From Petrimonas sulfuriphila (GTDB taxonomy: Bacteria > Bacteroidota > Bacteroidia > Bacteroidales > Dysgonomonadaceae): 64,000 nucleotides of DNA. Positions 35,851-43,792 of this stretch are shown here, in pieces. The DNA is taken from NCBI RefSeq assembly GCF_051201015.1, contig NZ_JBPEHI010000004.1; one strand, written 5' to 3'. The notes beneath the pieces are model-generated. The model searched no databases, was not told where the DNA came from, and saw only the letters and a program-made list of their open reading frames with translations. The translations under genes and the position numbers were made by a program. Position 1 is the first letter of the stretch. Every line of letters begins with the position of its first letter.

Positions 35851-37626
35851 CTATCTGTACAATGGCCCGTAAACGGCGCATGCACGGTAATCCGCACCTT
35901 CGTTGTCAGATCCGAATGCCGACCAGGCATCGGGCCGGAAAATCTTTTCATCATCTACATTGTGCATATTCACGGGAATGGAAATTGCCGAAGCCAACGT
36001 AATCAAATCGGCCCCAATATGTCCGTAGCTGATAGCCCCGTGATTGGCTCCCCAATAATTCATTACCGAATAAACATCTGTGAATCGCCCTTTTCCGGTA
36101 ATTCTAGGAACAAAAAAAGTAGAGGGCCAGGTTTTGTCCGTTCTTTTATTGATAATGTCGAACACATGAGCGGGAAAAGTAGCTGTCCAACCTTCGGCAA
36201 TCTGCAATACCGGACCCAGCCCTTTTATCAAATTCAACCGGCACATGGTGACCGGCATCCCCGGTTTGGTCAGAAATTGAGAGGAAAATCCGCCTCCACG
36301 CATATATTCCAACGATGCAGGATGCCAGGTGGTGGCTTCAAGCATTTTAGAGACTTCTTCATCGGTAATCTCCCAAAAAGGCTTCATTACGGGATTTCCA
36401 TCCTTATCCGATTGTTGCCCGGTTCCATCCAACGTACAGGAGCCCGAGTTGATCAGGTGGATAGCCCCGTTTTTCAACAATCCATCGGGCTTCCAGCCGC
36501 TAACTCGCTCAATGGCCTCGGGACTCCAATAGGTGCGTACGTCGGCAAACATTTGCGAAGTGTTGGTTAGCAAATGATTGAAAAGCATACTGATTCCGTT
36601 TAAATGATCGTCCTCGGTAGCAAATGTGAACGCTTCGCGTTTTCCGTTCCAGTCGAAAGAAGAGTTTAGGATAGCTTCCGAAAAATCGCCGTCCGGCAAG
36701 AAATCAGTCCATTGCCGTTGTCCCTGGAAGCCTCCTGCAATGGCATTATGCCCGAGCGCTTCTTCTCCGAATCCCATTTCATCGAGTTTGGAATTTCCAA
36801 TCATTAAATCACGCATGACCAATGTCATCTTTACAACAAATTCCCAGTCTTTGTCTTTCTGTTCCCTGCTGTGTTTAAGGTGTTCCGGATTGAAATCTTC
36901 GCCTTCACGCGACATACAGTTTTCTTTTGTCCAGGCCAACGCTTTCTCAAATTCTTCTTTATCGTAAATTTCAAGTTGGATACGACGAAGGACTTCACTG
37001 GCATCCACCTGTTCAGTACGCATGCCTAAATAATCCTGCAAAAAATCGGGATTTACCATGGATCCACCAATTCCCATTGATACCGAACCAATAGCCAGGT
37101 ATGATTTTCCACGCATAATGGCAACCGCCAACCCGGCACGGGCAAACCGGAGAAGTTTCTCTTTTACATCATCGGGGATTGCCCCGTCGCCAACATCCTG
37201 AACGTTTTTGCCGTAAATTCCAAAAGCAGGCAGCCCTTTCTGGTTATGAACAGCAAGCGCTGCTGATAAATAAACCGCGCCAGGGCGTTCCGTGCCGTTG
37301 AATCCCCAAACTGCTTTTGGCATAAGAGGATCCATGTCAATGGTTTCAGATCCGTAGCACCAGCAAGGCGTCACGGATAAAGTCAAACCGACCCCTTCTT
37401 TTTTAAATTTTTCGGCACACAAAGCCGCTTCCTTTACTCCGCCGATCGTTGTATCCGCAATGACGCACTTCACAGGCGATCCATCAGGGTATTTCAATGT
37501 TCCGGAATATAATTCGGCAGCACTTTTTGCCAGATTCATGGTCGTTTCTTCCAACGATTCACGTATTCCCCCGCGTCTTCCGTCAATTATCGGGCGAATG
37601 CCAATTTTAGGATAATTTTGTTTCAT
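35851..37626 (-). CDS. fucI: L-fucose isomerase family, probable D-arabinose isomerase
   Basis: 591 residues, the same length as E. coli FucI. The sequence opens PKIGIRPIIDGRRGGIRESLE and includes CWCYGSETIDMDPLMPKAVWGFNGTERPGAVYL, GQRQWTDFLPDGDF and a C-terminal YWGANHGAISYGHIGADLITLASAI, all typical of the Mn-dependent aldose isomerase. FucI enzymes act on L-fucose and on D-arabinose, which has the same configuration at C2-C4. Here the kinase is of the ribulokinase type and no fuculose aldolase is present, so D-arabinose to D-ribulose is preferred. It is the first structural gene after two LacI-type operators at 37652 and 37716. Confidence 0.92.
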   Translation of the reverse strand: MKQNYPKIGIRPIIDGRRGGIRESLEETTMNLAKSAAELYSGTLKYPDGSPVKCVIADTTIGGVKEAALCAEKFKKEGVGLTLSVTPCWCYGSETIDMDPLMPKAVWGFNGTERPGAVYLSAALAVHNQKGLPAFGIYGKNVQDVGDGAIPDDVKEKLLRFARAGLAVAIMRGKSYLAIGSVSMGIGGSMVNPDFLQDYLGMRTEQVDASEVLRRIQLEIYDKEEFEKALAWTKENCMSREGEDFNPEHLKHSREQKDKDWEFVVKMTLVMRDLMIGNSKLDEMGFGEEALGHNAIAGGFQGQRQWTDFLPDGDFSEAILNSSFDWNGKREAFTFATEDDHLNGISMLFNHLLTNTSQMFADVRTYWSPEAIERVSGWKPDGLLKNGAIHLINSGSCTLDGTGQQSDKDGNPVMKPFWEITDEEVSKMLEATTWHPASLEYMRGGGFSSQFLTKPGMPVTMCRLNLIKGLGPVLQIAEGWTATFPAHVFDIINKRTDKTWPSTFFVPRITGKGRFTDVYSVMNYWGANHGAISYGHIGADLITLASAISIPVNMHNVDDEKIFRPDAWSAFGSDNEGADYRACAVYGPLYR

Positions 37627-37651
37627 ATATAAAAAACTTTTAGAATTTTAA

Positions 37652-37663
37652 TTAAACGTTTAA
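37652..37663. promoter_or_regulatory. LacI-family operator, proximal to fucI
   Basis: Perfect 12-bp palindrome TTAAACGTTTAA with the central CG typical of LacI-family operators. It sits in a 19-bp sequence (37651-37669) repeated exactly at 37715-37733. It lies 26 nt upstream of the fucI start codon, downstream of a possible -7 box, where it could block elongation or take part in a loop. Confidence 0.75.
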
Positions 37664-37696
37664 CTTAATGGAAAAAAGGGTAAGTATTTTACTCAT

Positions 37697-37704
37697 CAAA
37701 TAAA
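37697..37704 (-). promoter_or_regulatory. possible -7 box of the fucI/PUL promoter
   Basis: The minus strand reads TTTATTTG, one base from TAnnTTTG, between the two operators. Position fits a repressible promoter, but the match is imperfect. Confidence 0.35.
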
Positions 37705-37715
37705 AACCAATAGGA

Positions 37716-37727
37716 TTAAACGTTTAA
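37716..37727. promoter_or_regulatory. LacI-family operator, distal to fucI
   Basis: Second exact copy of TTAAACGTTTAA, centre to centre 64 bp from the first, or about six helical turns. This spacing would let two repressor dimers face the same side of the DNA. It covers the region just upstream of the possible -7 box of the fucI promoter. Confidence 0.75.
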
Positions 37728-37755
37728 CTTAATAAAAAAATAAGAGTATAATTGC

Positions 37756-38772
37756 TTACAGGTACATCATGTTTTCGTTTAATACTAACTCTGCCCCTAC
37801 AACGACATTTTTAGTTCCTTCACTTTTCATTTCAATTTGATCGATTAATAATTCTACCGCATTTTTTGCCATCTCTTTGATGGGTTGTTTAATAAAAGGT
37901 ACAGCGTAGGGTAAAATATAAAAAGCGTCATTTTCGTCAAAGCACATGATTTGAATGTCTTTTTGGATATTGATATTGTTTCTGATCAACTCTTTTACTC
38001 CATTTATGGAAATTGAATTGGTTGTAAAAAACAAACCATCTGTTTTTTCTTTCTTTGATATTAAATTACATATAGCCCTTTTGATGTCATTTTTTAAAAA
38101 ATCGTACCGGACTTCTTCTACCATTTCAGGATCGTAAATACCCGCATGTTTCATAGCATCCACACTACCGCGCTTTCGTTCATTTATATGGTAATGATCT
38201 TGTTTATAAGTAATCAGACCAATTCGTTTACACCCTTTCTTTATAAGCTGCCCGGTAGATCGATAAGATATCTCGTAATTATTGATCAACACCGAATTAA
38301 CCGGCAATTCTGGAAAGCTCCTGTCAACCAACACAAACGGAATCTTATTGCTTATTAATCTTTTCAAAAGATACTGACTATTTTCAGTGGGCGTAATAAT
38401 TAGTCCTTCCACTTGCCGGGCATACAGAAATTTCATTAAATTCTCCATTTCATTCAACTGCTCATTGGTATTTCCTATAATCACACTATACCCTCTTTGC
38501 TCGGCATAAATTTGTATATGTAAGGCCAACGCACCAAAAAAAAGGTTGGAAATATCAGCAATGATCAAACCGATGGTTCGTGACTTGCCTACTTTTAATC
38601 CCTTGGCTAACGTGTTGGGAATATAATTCAATTCCGAAGCCTTATCCAATATTTTTTGCGACATCTCACTGCTTACACGGCCTGACATGTTTTTACCATT
38701 CAAAACAAGAGAAACGGTTGCGGTAGAAACCCCTAACTCTCTGGCAATATCTTTTAAAGAGACTCTTTTCAA
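37756..38772 (-). CDS. LacI-family transcriptional regulator of the D-arabinan locus
   Basis: 338 residues. The N-terminal helix-turn-helix reads SLKDIARELGVSTATVSLVLNG, followed by the hinge helix region NYIPNTLAKGLKVGKSRTIGLII and a periplasmic-binding-protein-like effector domain (about 60-335). It should bind TTAAACGTTTAA and release it on binding a small sugar signal, probably D-arabinose, D-ribulose or a short oligosaccharide. It lies directly upstream of fucI on the same strand, with two perfect operators in between and a near-perfect one at its own promoter. LacI control of a SusC/SusD locus is less common than hybrid two-component or ECF-sigma control. Confidence 0.92.
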   Translation of the reverse strand: MKRVSLKDIARELGVSTATVSLVLNGKNMSGRVSSEMSQKILDKASELNYIPNTLAKGLKVGKSRTIGLIIADISNLFFGALALHIQIYAEQRGYSVIIGNTNEQLNEMENLMKFLYARQVEGLIITPTENSQYLLKRLISNKIPFVLVDRSFPELPVNSVLINNYEISYRSTGQLIKKGCKRIGLITYKQDHYHINERKRGSVDAMKHAGIYDPEMVEEVRYDFLKNDIKRAICNLISKKEKTDGLFFTTNSISINGVKELIRNNINIQKDIQIMCFDENDAFYILPYAVPFIKQPIKEMAKNAVELLIDQIEMKSEGTKNVVVGAELVLNENMMYL

Positions 38773-38804
38773 ACCTGATGAAAAAATAATAACATTAATT
38801 AAGG

Positions 38805-38812
38805 CAAAAGTA
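38805..38812 (-). promoter_or_regulatory. -7 box of the lacI-type regulator gene
   Basis: The minus strand reads TACTTTTG, a full TAnnTTTG match, 32 nt upstream of the regulator start codon and 5 nt downstream of an operator-like site. Confidence 0.55.
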
Positions 38813-38817
38813 TAAGG

Positions 38818-38829
38818 TTAAACGATTAA
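38818..38829. promoter_or_regulatory. LacI-family operator-like site at the regulator's own promoter
   Basis: TTAAACGATTAA differs at one base from the palindrome found twice before fucI. It lies between the expected -33 position and the -7 box of the regulator gene, so binding should repress its transcription (autoregulation). A further half-site TTAAACGT is at 38871-38878. Confidence 0.6.
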
Positions 38830-38904
38830 TTAAAAATATATTTGTATGTTTTACAACATATTATTAACATTTAAACGTAATTTAGAATAATTTTAAACAG
38901 AAAA

Positions 38905-40008
38905 TTACACATTAAACCTGAAGTGCATGATATCTCCGTCCTGAACGATGTACTCTTTACCTTCCACGTTCATTTTTCCGGCTTCCTTAACGGTGGCTTC
39001 TGAACCGTATTGTATGTAGTCTGCGTATTTTATTACTTCTGCCCGGATAAATCCTTTCTCAAAATCAGTGTGAATAACACCGGCACATTGGGGTGCTTTC
39101 CATCCTTTCTGAAATGTCCACGCACGAACCTCCTGCGGGCCGGCAGTCAGGAATGTCTGAAGGTTTAACAATTTGTAGGCAGCTTTAATCAACCGGTTTA
39201 CACCCGACTCTTCCAAACCGAGTTCAACGAGAAACATTTCCCGCTCTTCGTAGGTATCAAATTCAGCTATTTCGGACTCAATTTTTGCCGCCACGATCAA
39301 AATTTCAGCATTTTCTATCTTTACCGCCTCGCGAACCTGTTCTACGAATTTATTTCCACTTACGGCACTCTGTTCGTCAACATTACAAACATAAAGTACC
39401 GGTTTGGACGTTAAAAGAAATAAATCCCGAGCCACTTTATTTTCATCTTTGGTATCAAAAACAACAGTTCGGGCCGATTCTCCTCGCAGCAATGCTTCAC
39501 GGATTTTTGAATAAACTTCAAAAGCCAGCTTCGCATCTTTGTCGCCGCCGGTTTTGGCTTGTTTTTCTACTTTTTGAATTCTTGATTCAATAGTTTCCAA
39601 ATCCTTTAGCTGCAGTTCAGCATCGATTATTTCTTTGTCGCGAACTGGATTAATATTTCCATCAACGTGAGTCACATTTTCGTCCTCAAAACACCGCAAC
39701 ACATGTAAAATAGCATCCGTCTCCCGAATGTTGGCCAGAAATTTATTTCCCAATCCTTCCCCTTTACTTGCTCCTTTTACCAAACCTGCTATATCGACGA
39801 TCTCAACGGTTGTGGGAACAATTTTTTGGGGATGGACCAACTCTGCCAACCGGTTCAGTCTTTCATCCGGAACAGTTATAACACCCACATTGGGCTCAAT
39901 GGTGCAAAAAGGAAAGTTTGCAGCCTGTGCTTTAGCGTTTGATAAACAATTAAAAAGAGTTGATTTCCCTACATTAGGAAGCCCAACGATACCACATTGA
40001 AGAGCCAT
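38905..40008 (-). CDS. ychF: redox-regulated ATPase/GTPase YchF (OLA1 family)
   Basis: 367 residues. The G domain starts ALQCGIVGLPNVGKSTLFNCL (P-loop), with NFPFCTIEPNVG and DIAGLVKGASKGEGLGNKFL (G3). The YchF-type coiled-coil helical insert is present (IESRIQKVEKQAKTGG) and a C-terminal TGS-like domain ends HFRFNV. YchF binds ribosomes and hydrolyses ATP. It is a single gene with a clear minus-strand promoter box at 40096. Confidence 0.97.
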   Translation of the reverse strand: MALQCGIVGLPNVGKSTLFNCLSNAKAQAANFPFCTIEPNVGVITVPDERLNRLAELVHPQKIVPTTVEIVDIAGLVKGASKGEGLGNKFLANIRETDAILHVLRCFEDENVTHVDGNINPVRDKEIIDAELQLKDLETIESRIQKVEKQAKTGGDKDAKLAFEVYSKIREALLRGESARTVVFDTKDENKVARDLFLLTSKPVLYVCNVDEQSAVSGNKFVEQVREAVKIENAEILIVAAKIESEIAEFDTYEEREMFLVELGLEESGVNRLIKAAYKLLNLQTFLTAGPQEVRAWTFQKGWKAPQCAGVIHTDFEKGFIRAEVIKYADYIQYGSEATVKEAGKMNVEGKEYIVQDGDIMHFRFNV

Positions 40009-40095
40009 GTTTTCGAGATTGTTAGACCGTTACGCTTTTAGAGCCAAGTATCAGGGCTTCTTGACGAAAACGGTATGTGAATATTTTTGCGGGTG

Positions 40096-40103
40096 CAAAG
40101 GTA
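40096..40103 (-). promoter_or_regulatory. -7 box of the ychF promoter
   Basis: The minus strand reads TACCTTTG followed by CACCC, a full match to the Bacteroidota -7 consensus, 88 nt upstream of the ychF start and inside the gap after rluF. Confidence 0.6.
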
Positions 40104-40110
40104 CAAAAAT

Positions 40111-41031
40111 TTACTTGGTTTTTCTAAATGTCCTTGGTTGAGGTTTGTTTTTGCCTTTTCCACGTAATTCCTTTGCTTTTGGATTGACAAAACCTTCGTT
40201 TCTTTTGGATTGAGCCTTTTTGGAACTATTAAACGACTCTTCATAGGAGGAGCGAAACTTTTTTCTCTCCTGTTCCTGTCCCGAAACAAGGGGTTGTTTT
40301 GATTTGGCCGGTTGGTTTTCGTTAGACGAATAAGCAATCGTCGTTTTTAATTCTTTCATTTCCTGTTCTTCCAACAACCGCCAATCGCCTAAACCAATAC
40401 CTTTCAGTGAAATGTTCATAATCCGGACACGTTCCAGTTTCTCTACTTCATACCCAAAATATTCGCACATCCTGCGGATCTGGCGATTAAGTCCCTGAAC
40501 AAGAATTATTCGAAAAATAAATTCCGATATTTTTTCAACTTTACACTTTCGAGTTACCTCTCCTAACACTGGCACTCCACTCGACATCCGCTGCACGAAT
40601 TCATCGGTTACCGGCCTGTTTACAGTCACAACATACTCTTTCTCGTGACTGTTTCCTGCACGAAGGATTTTATTCACTATATCCCCGTCATTGGTAAGGA
40701 GAATCAACCCCTGAGAATCTTTATCCAACCGTCCGATAGGGAAAATTCGCTCGTGGTAACCTATATAATCAACAATATTGTCCCGCACACCTTTCTCGGT
40801 GGTACTTACTATTCCCCGTGGCTTATTGAAAGCCAGCAAGACAAAATCTTCCTCCGCTTTGGATTCAATAAGCAAACCGTTTACCAACACTTTATCACTT
40901 TTGCTTACGAGTGTTCCTATTTCTGCACGCTTCCCGTTTACTAATACCTGCCCCTTTTCAATGTATTTGTCCGCTTCTCGCCGGGAACAAATTCCGCTCT
41001 CGGAAATAAATTTATTAATTCGTACTGCCAT
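40111..41031 (-). CDS. rluF: 23S rRNA pseudouridine synthase RluF (RsuA/RluB/E/F family)
   Basis: 306 residues. An N-terminal S4 RNA-binding domain (RINKFISESGICSRREADKYIEKG) is followed by the synthase domain, with the catalytic Asp in FPIGRLDKDSQGLILLTNDGD and GLNRQIRRMCEYFGYEV. The wording ILRAGNSHEKEYVVTVNRPVTDEF is typical of RluF, which modifies U2604 in E. coli 23S rRNA. The last ~70 residues form a basic, low-complexity tail (lysine, arginine, serine, asparagine), common in Bacteroidota. Its ATG overlaps the nadA stop by one base (TAATG), so the two genes are coupled. Confidence 0.92.
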   Translation of the reverse strand: MAVRINKFISESGICSRREADKYIEKGQVLVNGKRAEIGTLVSKSDKVLVNGLLIESKAEEDFVLLAFNKPRGIVSTTEKGVRDNIVDYIGYHERIFPIGRLDKDSQGLILLTNDGDIVNKILRAGNSHEKEYVVTVNRPVTDEFVQRMSSGVPVLGEVTRKCKVEKISEFIFRIILVQGLNRQIRRMCEYFGYEVEKLERVRIMNISLKGIGLGDWRLLEEQEMKELKTTIAYSSNENQPAKSKQPLVSGQEQERKKFRSSYEESFNSSKKAQSKRNEGFVNPKAKELRGKGKNKPQPRTFRKTK

Positions 41032-41975
41032 TATAATCCGTATTTAGCTGATATTTCCAACATCCTTTCAATCGGTTTCACTGCTTTCAAACGAACCTCT
41101 TCTTCGACAAAAATTTCTGGACGTTCGTTCTTCAAACATAAATACAACTTCTCCAACGTATTCATTTTCATATAAAAACAATCGTTGCAAGCGCATGTAG
41201 AATCTTCCGGTGGAGCCGGAATAAATTCTTTATCCGGATTATCTTTCTGCATCTGGTGTAAAATCCCCGATTCTGTGGCTACAATAAATTGTTTATATCC
41301 TGAATTCCGGGCAAACGCAATTATTGACGATGTCGACCCAACGTGATCGGCGATTTCCAGGATATATTTCCTACATTCCGGATGTGCCAGTAACAATGCC
41401 TGTGGATACTCTTTTTTTAACTCAAGAATTTTTTCCAACGAAAATTGTTCATGGACGTGGCAAGCACCTTCCCATAAAAGCATATTCCTTCCCGTAAGTT
41501 TATTGATGTAATCTCCTAAATTTTTATCGGGTCCGAAAATAATCTTTTCATCTTCAGGAAGTGAATCCACAATTTGTTTTGCATTGGTAGAGGTTACCAC
41601 TATATCGGTTAACGCCTTTACAGCCGCAGTGGTATTTACATACGAAATAACCGTATAACCAGGATATGCCTGCGTAAATTTCTCAAATTCATCGGCCGGG
41701 CAACTTTCTGCCAACGAACAGCTAGCCATACTATCGGGAATAAAAACCCTTTTTTGCGGAGAAAGAATTTTTGCCGTTTCGCCCATAAAATGAACGCCGC
41801 AAAGCACAATGATATCTGCCGTTGTCTTAGCTGCCCATTGTGCCAATGCAAGACTATCGCCTACAAAATCAGCAATATCCTGAATATCTGATTCTTGATA
41901 GTAATGTGCCAATATAATCGCATTTTTTTCCTTTCGAAGTGTATTTATTTTTTCAATCAATTCTTTTTTTTCCAT
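41031..41975 (-). CDS. nadA: quinolinate synthase
   Basis: 314 residues. Residues expected for the [4Fe-4S]-dependent NadA fold are present: AIILAHYYQESDIQDIADFVGDS at the start, CGVHFMGETAKILSP, MASCSLAESCPADEF, HPECRKYI and the last cluster region CACNDCFYM. NadA condenses iminoaspartate with dihydroxyacetone phosphate to give quinolinate for NAD. No nadB or nadC is nearby. It borders the AT-rich origin-like region and is transcribed away from it. Confidence 0.96.
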   Translation of the reverse strand: MEKKELIEKINTLRKEKNAIILAHYYQESDIQDIADFVGDSLALAQWAAKTTADIIVLCGVHFMGETAKILSPQKRVFIPDSMASCSLAESCPADEFEKFTQAYPGYTVISYVNTTAAVKALTDIVVTSTNAKQIVDSLPEDEKIIFGPDKNLGDYINKLTGRNMLLWEGACHVHEQFSLEKILELKKEYPQALLLAHPECRKYILEIADHVGSTSSIIAFARNSGYKQFIVATESGILHQMQKDNPDKEFIPAPPEDSTCACNDCFYMKMNTLEKLYLCLKNERPEIFVEEEVRLKAVKPIERMLEISAKYGL

Positions 41976-42038
41976 TGAACATTATTTATTAATATTATAG
42001 TTTAAAAATAAAGAAATATAATGATGATGATGAATGCC

Positions 42039-42376
42039 TGTTGATAGTGTTGATAAATAATTCTAAAAAAAATTGCAAAATAAGTTATTAAAATATAGAC
42101 GATCCTAAAACTGTCTTATCAACAATTAAAATTAAATCAAGTTGTTTATTAATAATTTATTAGAGACTTTATCAACAATCTTTTTATAATTCTGTTGTTG
42201 ATAAAATATTTCGAATTTGTTTCTTTTTTCTGTTGATGAAACGTGCAAAAATTCACGAGAATTTTTAGCAGCCTTTTTTGCATCCTTAACTTAATTTTTT
42301 CATATAAACAAAAAATCAACGAAACAAAATAAAGTTATGCAATAATTCTCTACATAGAATTAACAGTTTATCAACA
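42039..42376. other. cluster of TTATCAACA boxes in an AT-rich gap: candidate oriC or DnaA-binding cluster
   Basis: The 575-nt gap 41976-42550 holds no gene. Within it are five exact copies of TTATCAACA, on both strands: 42048-42056 (minus), 42116-42124, 42169-42177, 42196-42204 (minus) and 42368-42376. Two one-mismatch copies are at 42039-42047, directly abutting the first, and 42231-42239. The 9-mer is one base from the E. coli DnaA box TTATCCACA. The surrounding DNA is extremely AT-rich. Genes to the left run leftward for about 28 kb and those to the right run rightward with one exception in 21 kb, as expected for a bidirectional origin. Confidence 0.6.
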
Positions 42377-42500
42377 ACCTTTTCAAAACATCGAATGCAA
42401 AAGTATTATTTAAAAATTAGTTATACAATTACTTATGTTTTAAAGTTATAAAAAATGGCAAAAATCTGATTATTTATTGTTAAGTTAGAAACGCAAGAGT

Positions 42501-42530
42501 TTTGTTTACAAAATGTTTTAGCTATATTTG
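42501..42530 (+). promoter_or_regulatory. promoter of the phosphatase-like lipoprotein gene
   Basis: TTTG (42501-42504), an 18-nt spacer and TATATTTG (42523-42530) match the Bacteroidota -33/-7 consensus. The GTG start codon follows 20 nt later. Confidence 0.65.
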
Positions 42531-42550
42531 CTTGCCAAAATCAAACGCGG

Positions 42551-43618
42551 GTGAGAATATATAGTTATCAAATTATTTCGGCTTTTTTTTTGTTGATTGC
42601 AGCAGGTTGCGCATCAACAGTTAAAATAACATCTGTGGCAGAAAAGAACAAAGACGGTGATTTACTTCTCAAATGGGAAGTCAGCCCCGATCAGGAAGGA
42701 AATATCAACATTTATTCTTCTCAGTCAGACAGTGATATTTCCGCTTTTACACCCATAAAAACTTCCAATATTACTGATCAGGTAACGGTAATCAATCCTT
42801 CGAGTCCCGATATCCGGGAATTCTACATATTAAAAACTACCTCTGCATATTCGGGAATTATTGCCAACCGGATTATTGAGATGAGTAATATAAAAAATTT
42901 CAGGGATATGGGCGGATATTTCACACGAACTGATCAACAAATGAAATGGGGAAAAATTTTCCGCTCAGGTGATTTGAGTAGCGCAACATTATATGATCAG
43001 GAGAGGATAAGACGGTTAAATATAAGAACCATTATTGATTTCAGATCAGATAGAACAGCTAAAAGATACCCTATTCTCGTTCATCCGAACATTAGGAAGA
43101 TATCGTTACCCATTACTCCGTTGGACGACGAAAAAATCAATGAAATGATGGATAACGAACATTTAACGCGCAGCGATGCCATTCGTGATGTTCAGGATTC
43201 CTACATAGGAATCATTGAGAACTACAAAAGCGTGTTTGCAGAGATGTTTAATATTCTAACCGATGAAAACAATTATCCTGTGTTGCTTAGCGGATCGTTG
43301 GGTAAGGACAGGGTAGGGCTGGCCTCATTTTTCATACTTTACGCAGTGGGAATTCCGCAAAATGTAATTATTGACGATTATCTTCTGTCTCGCCAAACTG
43401 TAGATATATCTAAAATTGCAGAAAATGTGAAAACAAAACCCGAATATTTCCAGGAAGCCGTTACAGCGTTGATGTCTGTAAATCCTGCATACATCAATTA
43501 TACCATCGATTACATAAACCAAAAATACGGTTCGATTGATAATTATCTGGAAAAAGAACTTAAGTTGACTTCCGGGAAAAAGATTTTATTACGCAAATAC
43601 CTGCTCTATAATCAATAA
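42551..43618 (+). CDS. tyrosine-phosphatase-like lipoprotein without the catalytic cysteine (pseudophosphatase)
   Basis: 355 residues with a GTG start and lipobox Cys at residue 20 (LLIAAGC-AST). Residues 25-110 form a beta domain. The rest matches the PF13350-type tyrosine/serine phosphatases: IKNFRDMGGYFTRTDQQMKWGKIFRSGDLSS and TIIDFRSDRTAKRYP. The P-loop, normally HCxxGKDRTG, reads SGSLGKDRVG here, so the nucleophile Cys is Gly248 and the preceding His is Ser. The GKDR part is kept. It may still bind phosphate without catalysis. It borders the origin-like region. Confidence 0.85.
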   Translation: MRIYSYQIISAFFLLIAAGCASTVKITSVAEKNKDGDLLLKWEVSPDQEGNINIYSSQSDSDISAFTPIKTSNITDQVTVINPSSPDIREFYILKTTSAYSGIIANRIIEMSNIKNFRDMGGYFTRTDQQMKWGKIFRSGDLSSATLYDQERIRRLNIRTIIDFRSDRTAKRYPILVHPNIRKISLPITPLDDEKINEMMDNEHLTRSDAIRDVQDSYIGIIENYKSVFAEMFNILTDENNYPVLLSGSLGKDRVGLASFFILYAVGIPQNVIIDDYLLSRQTVDISKIAENVKTKPEYFQEAVTALMSVNPAYINYTIDYINQKYGSIDNYLEKELKLTSGKKILLRKYLLYNQ

Positions 43619-43635
43619 GATTGATTTTTTTTTCG

Positions 43636-43671
43636 TACCTTTGCGCCCGATTTAAAATTCGGGCTTTTTTG
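43636..43671 (+). terminator. promoter box followed at once by a terminator-like hairpin
   Basis: TACCTTTG (43636-43643) is a full -7 box. It is followed immediately by the hairpin GCCCGA (43645-43650) / TCGGGC (43659-43664) and six T. The hairpin can end the upstream lipoprotein transcript. For a transcript starting at this box it would lie at the very 5' end, 120 nt before the helicase start. Confidence 0.6.
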
Positions 43672-43792
43672 TTCCGGAATAATCAGATTTTGTATATCAA
43701 ATTTTCTCACATCTTTATATATATATGTCGTGTTGTGGGGGTTTCGAGAAAATGCGAATACTTTCACCATTAAAATAGAATTAAAGAAAAAA

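Noticed and set aside
13555..37626. L-fucose or L-arabinose utilisation as the purpose of the large locus
   Set aside because: fucA, araA and araD are missing, and the GH172/GH183 enzymes point to furanoside polymers of D-arabinose. The GH29 fucosidase is 22 kb away on the other strand.
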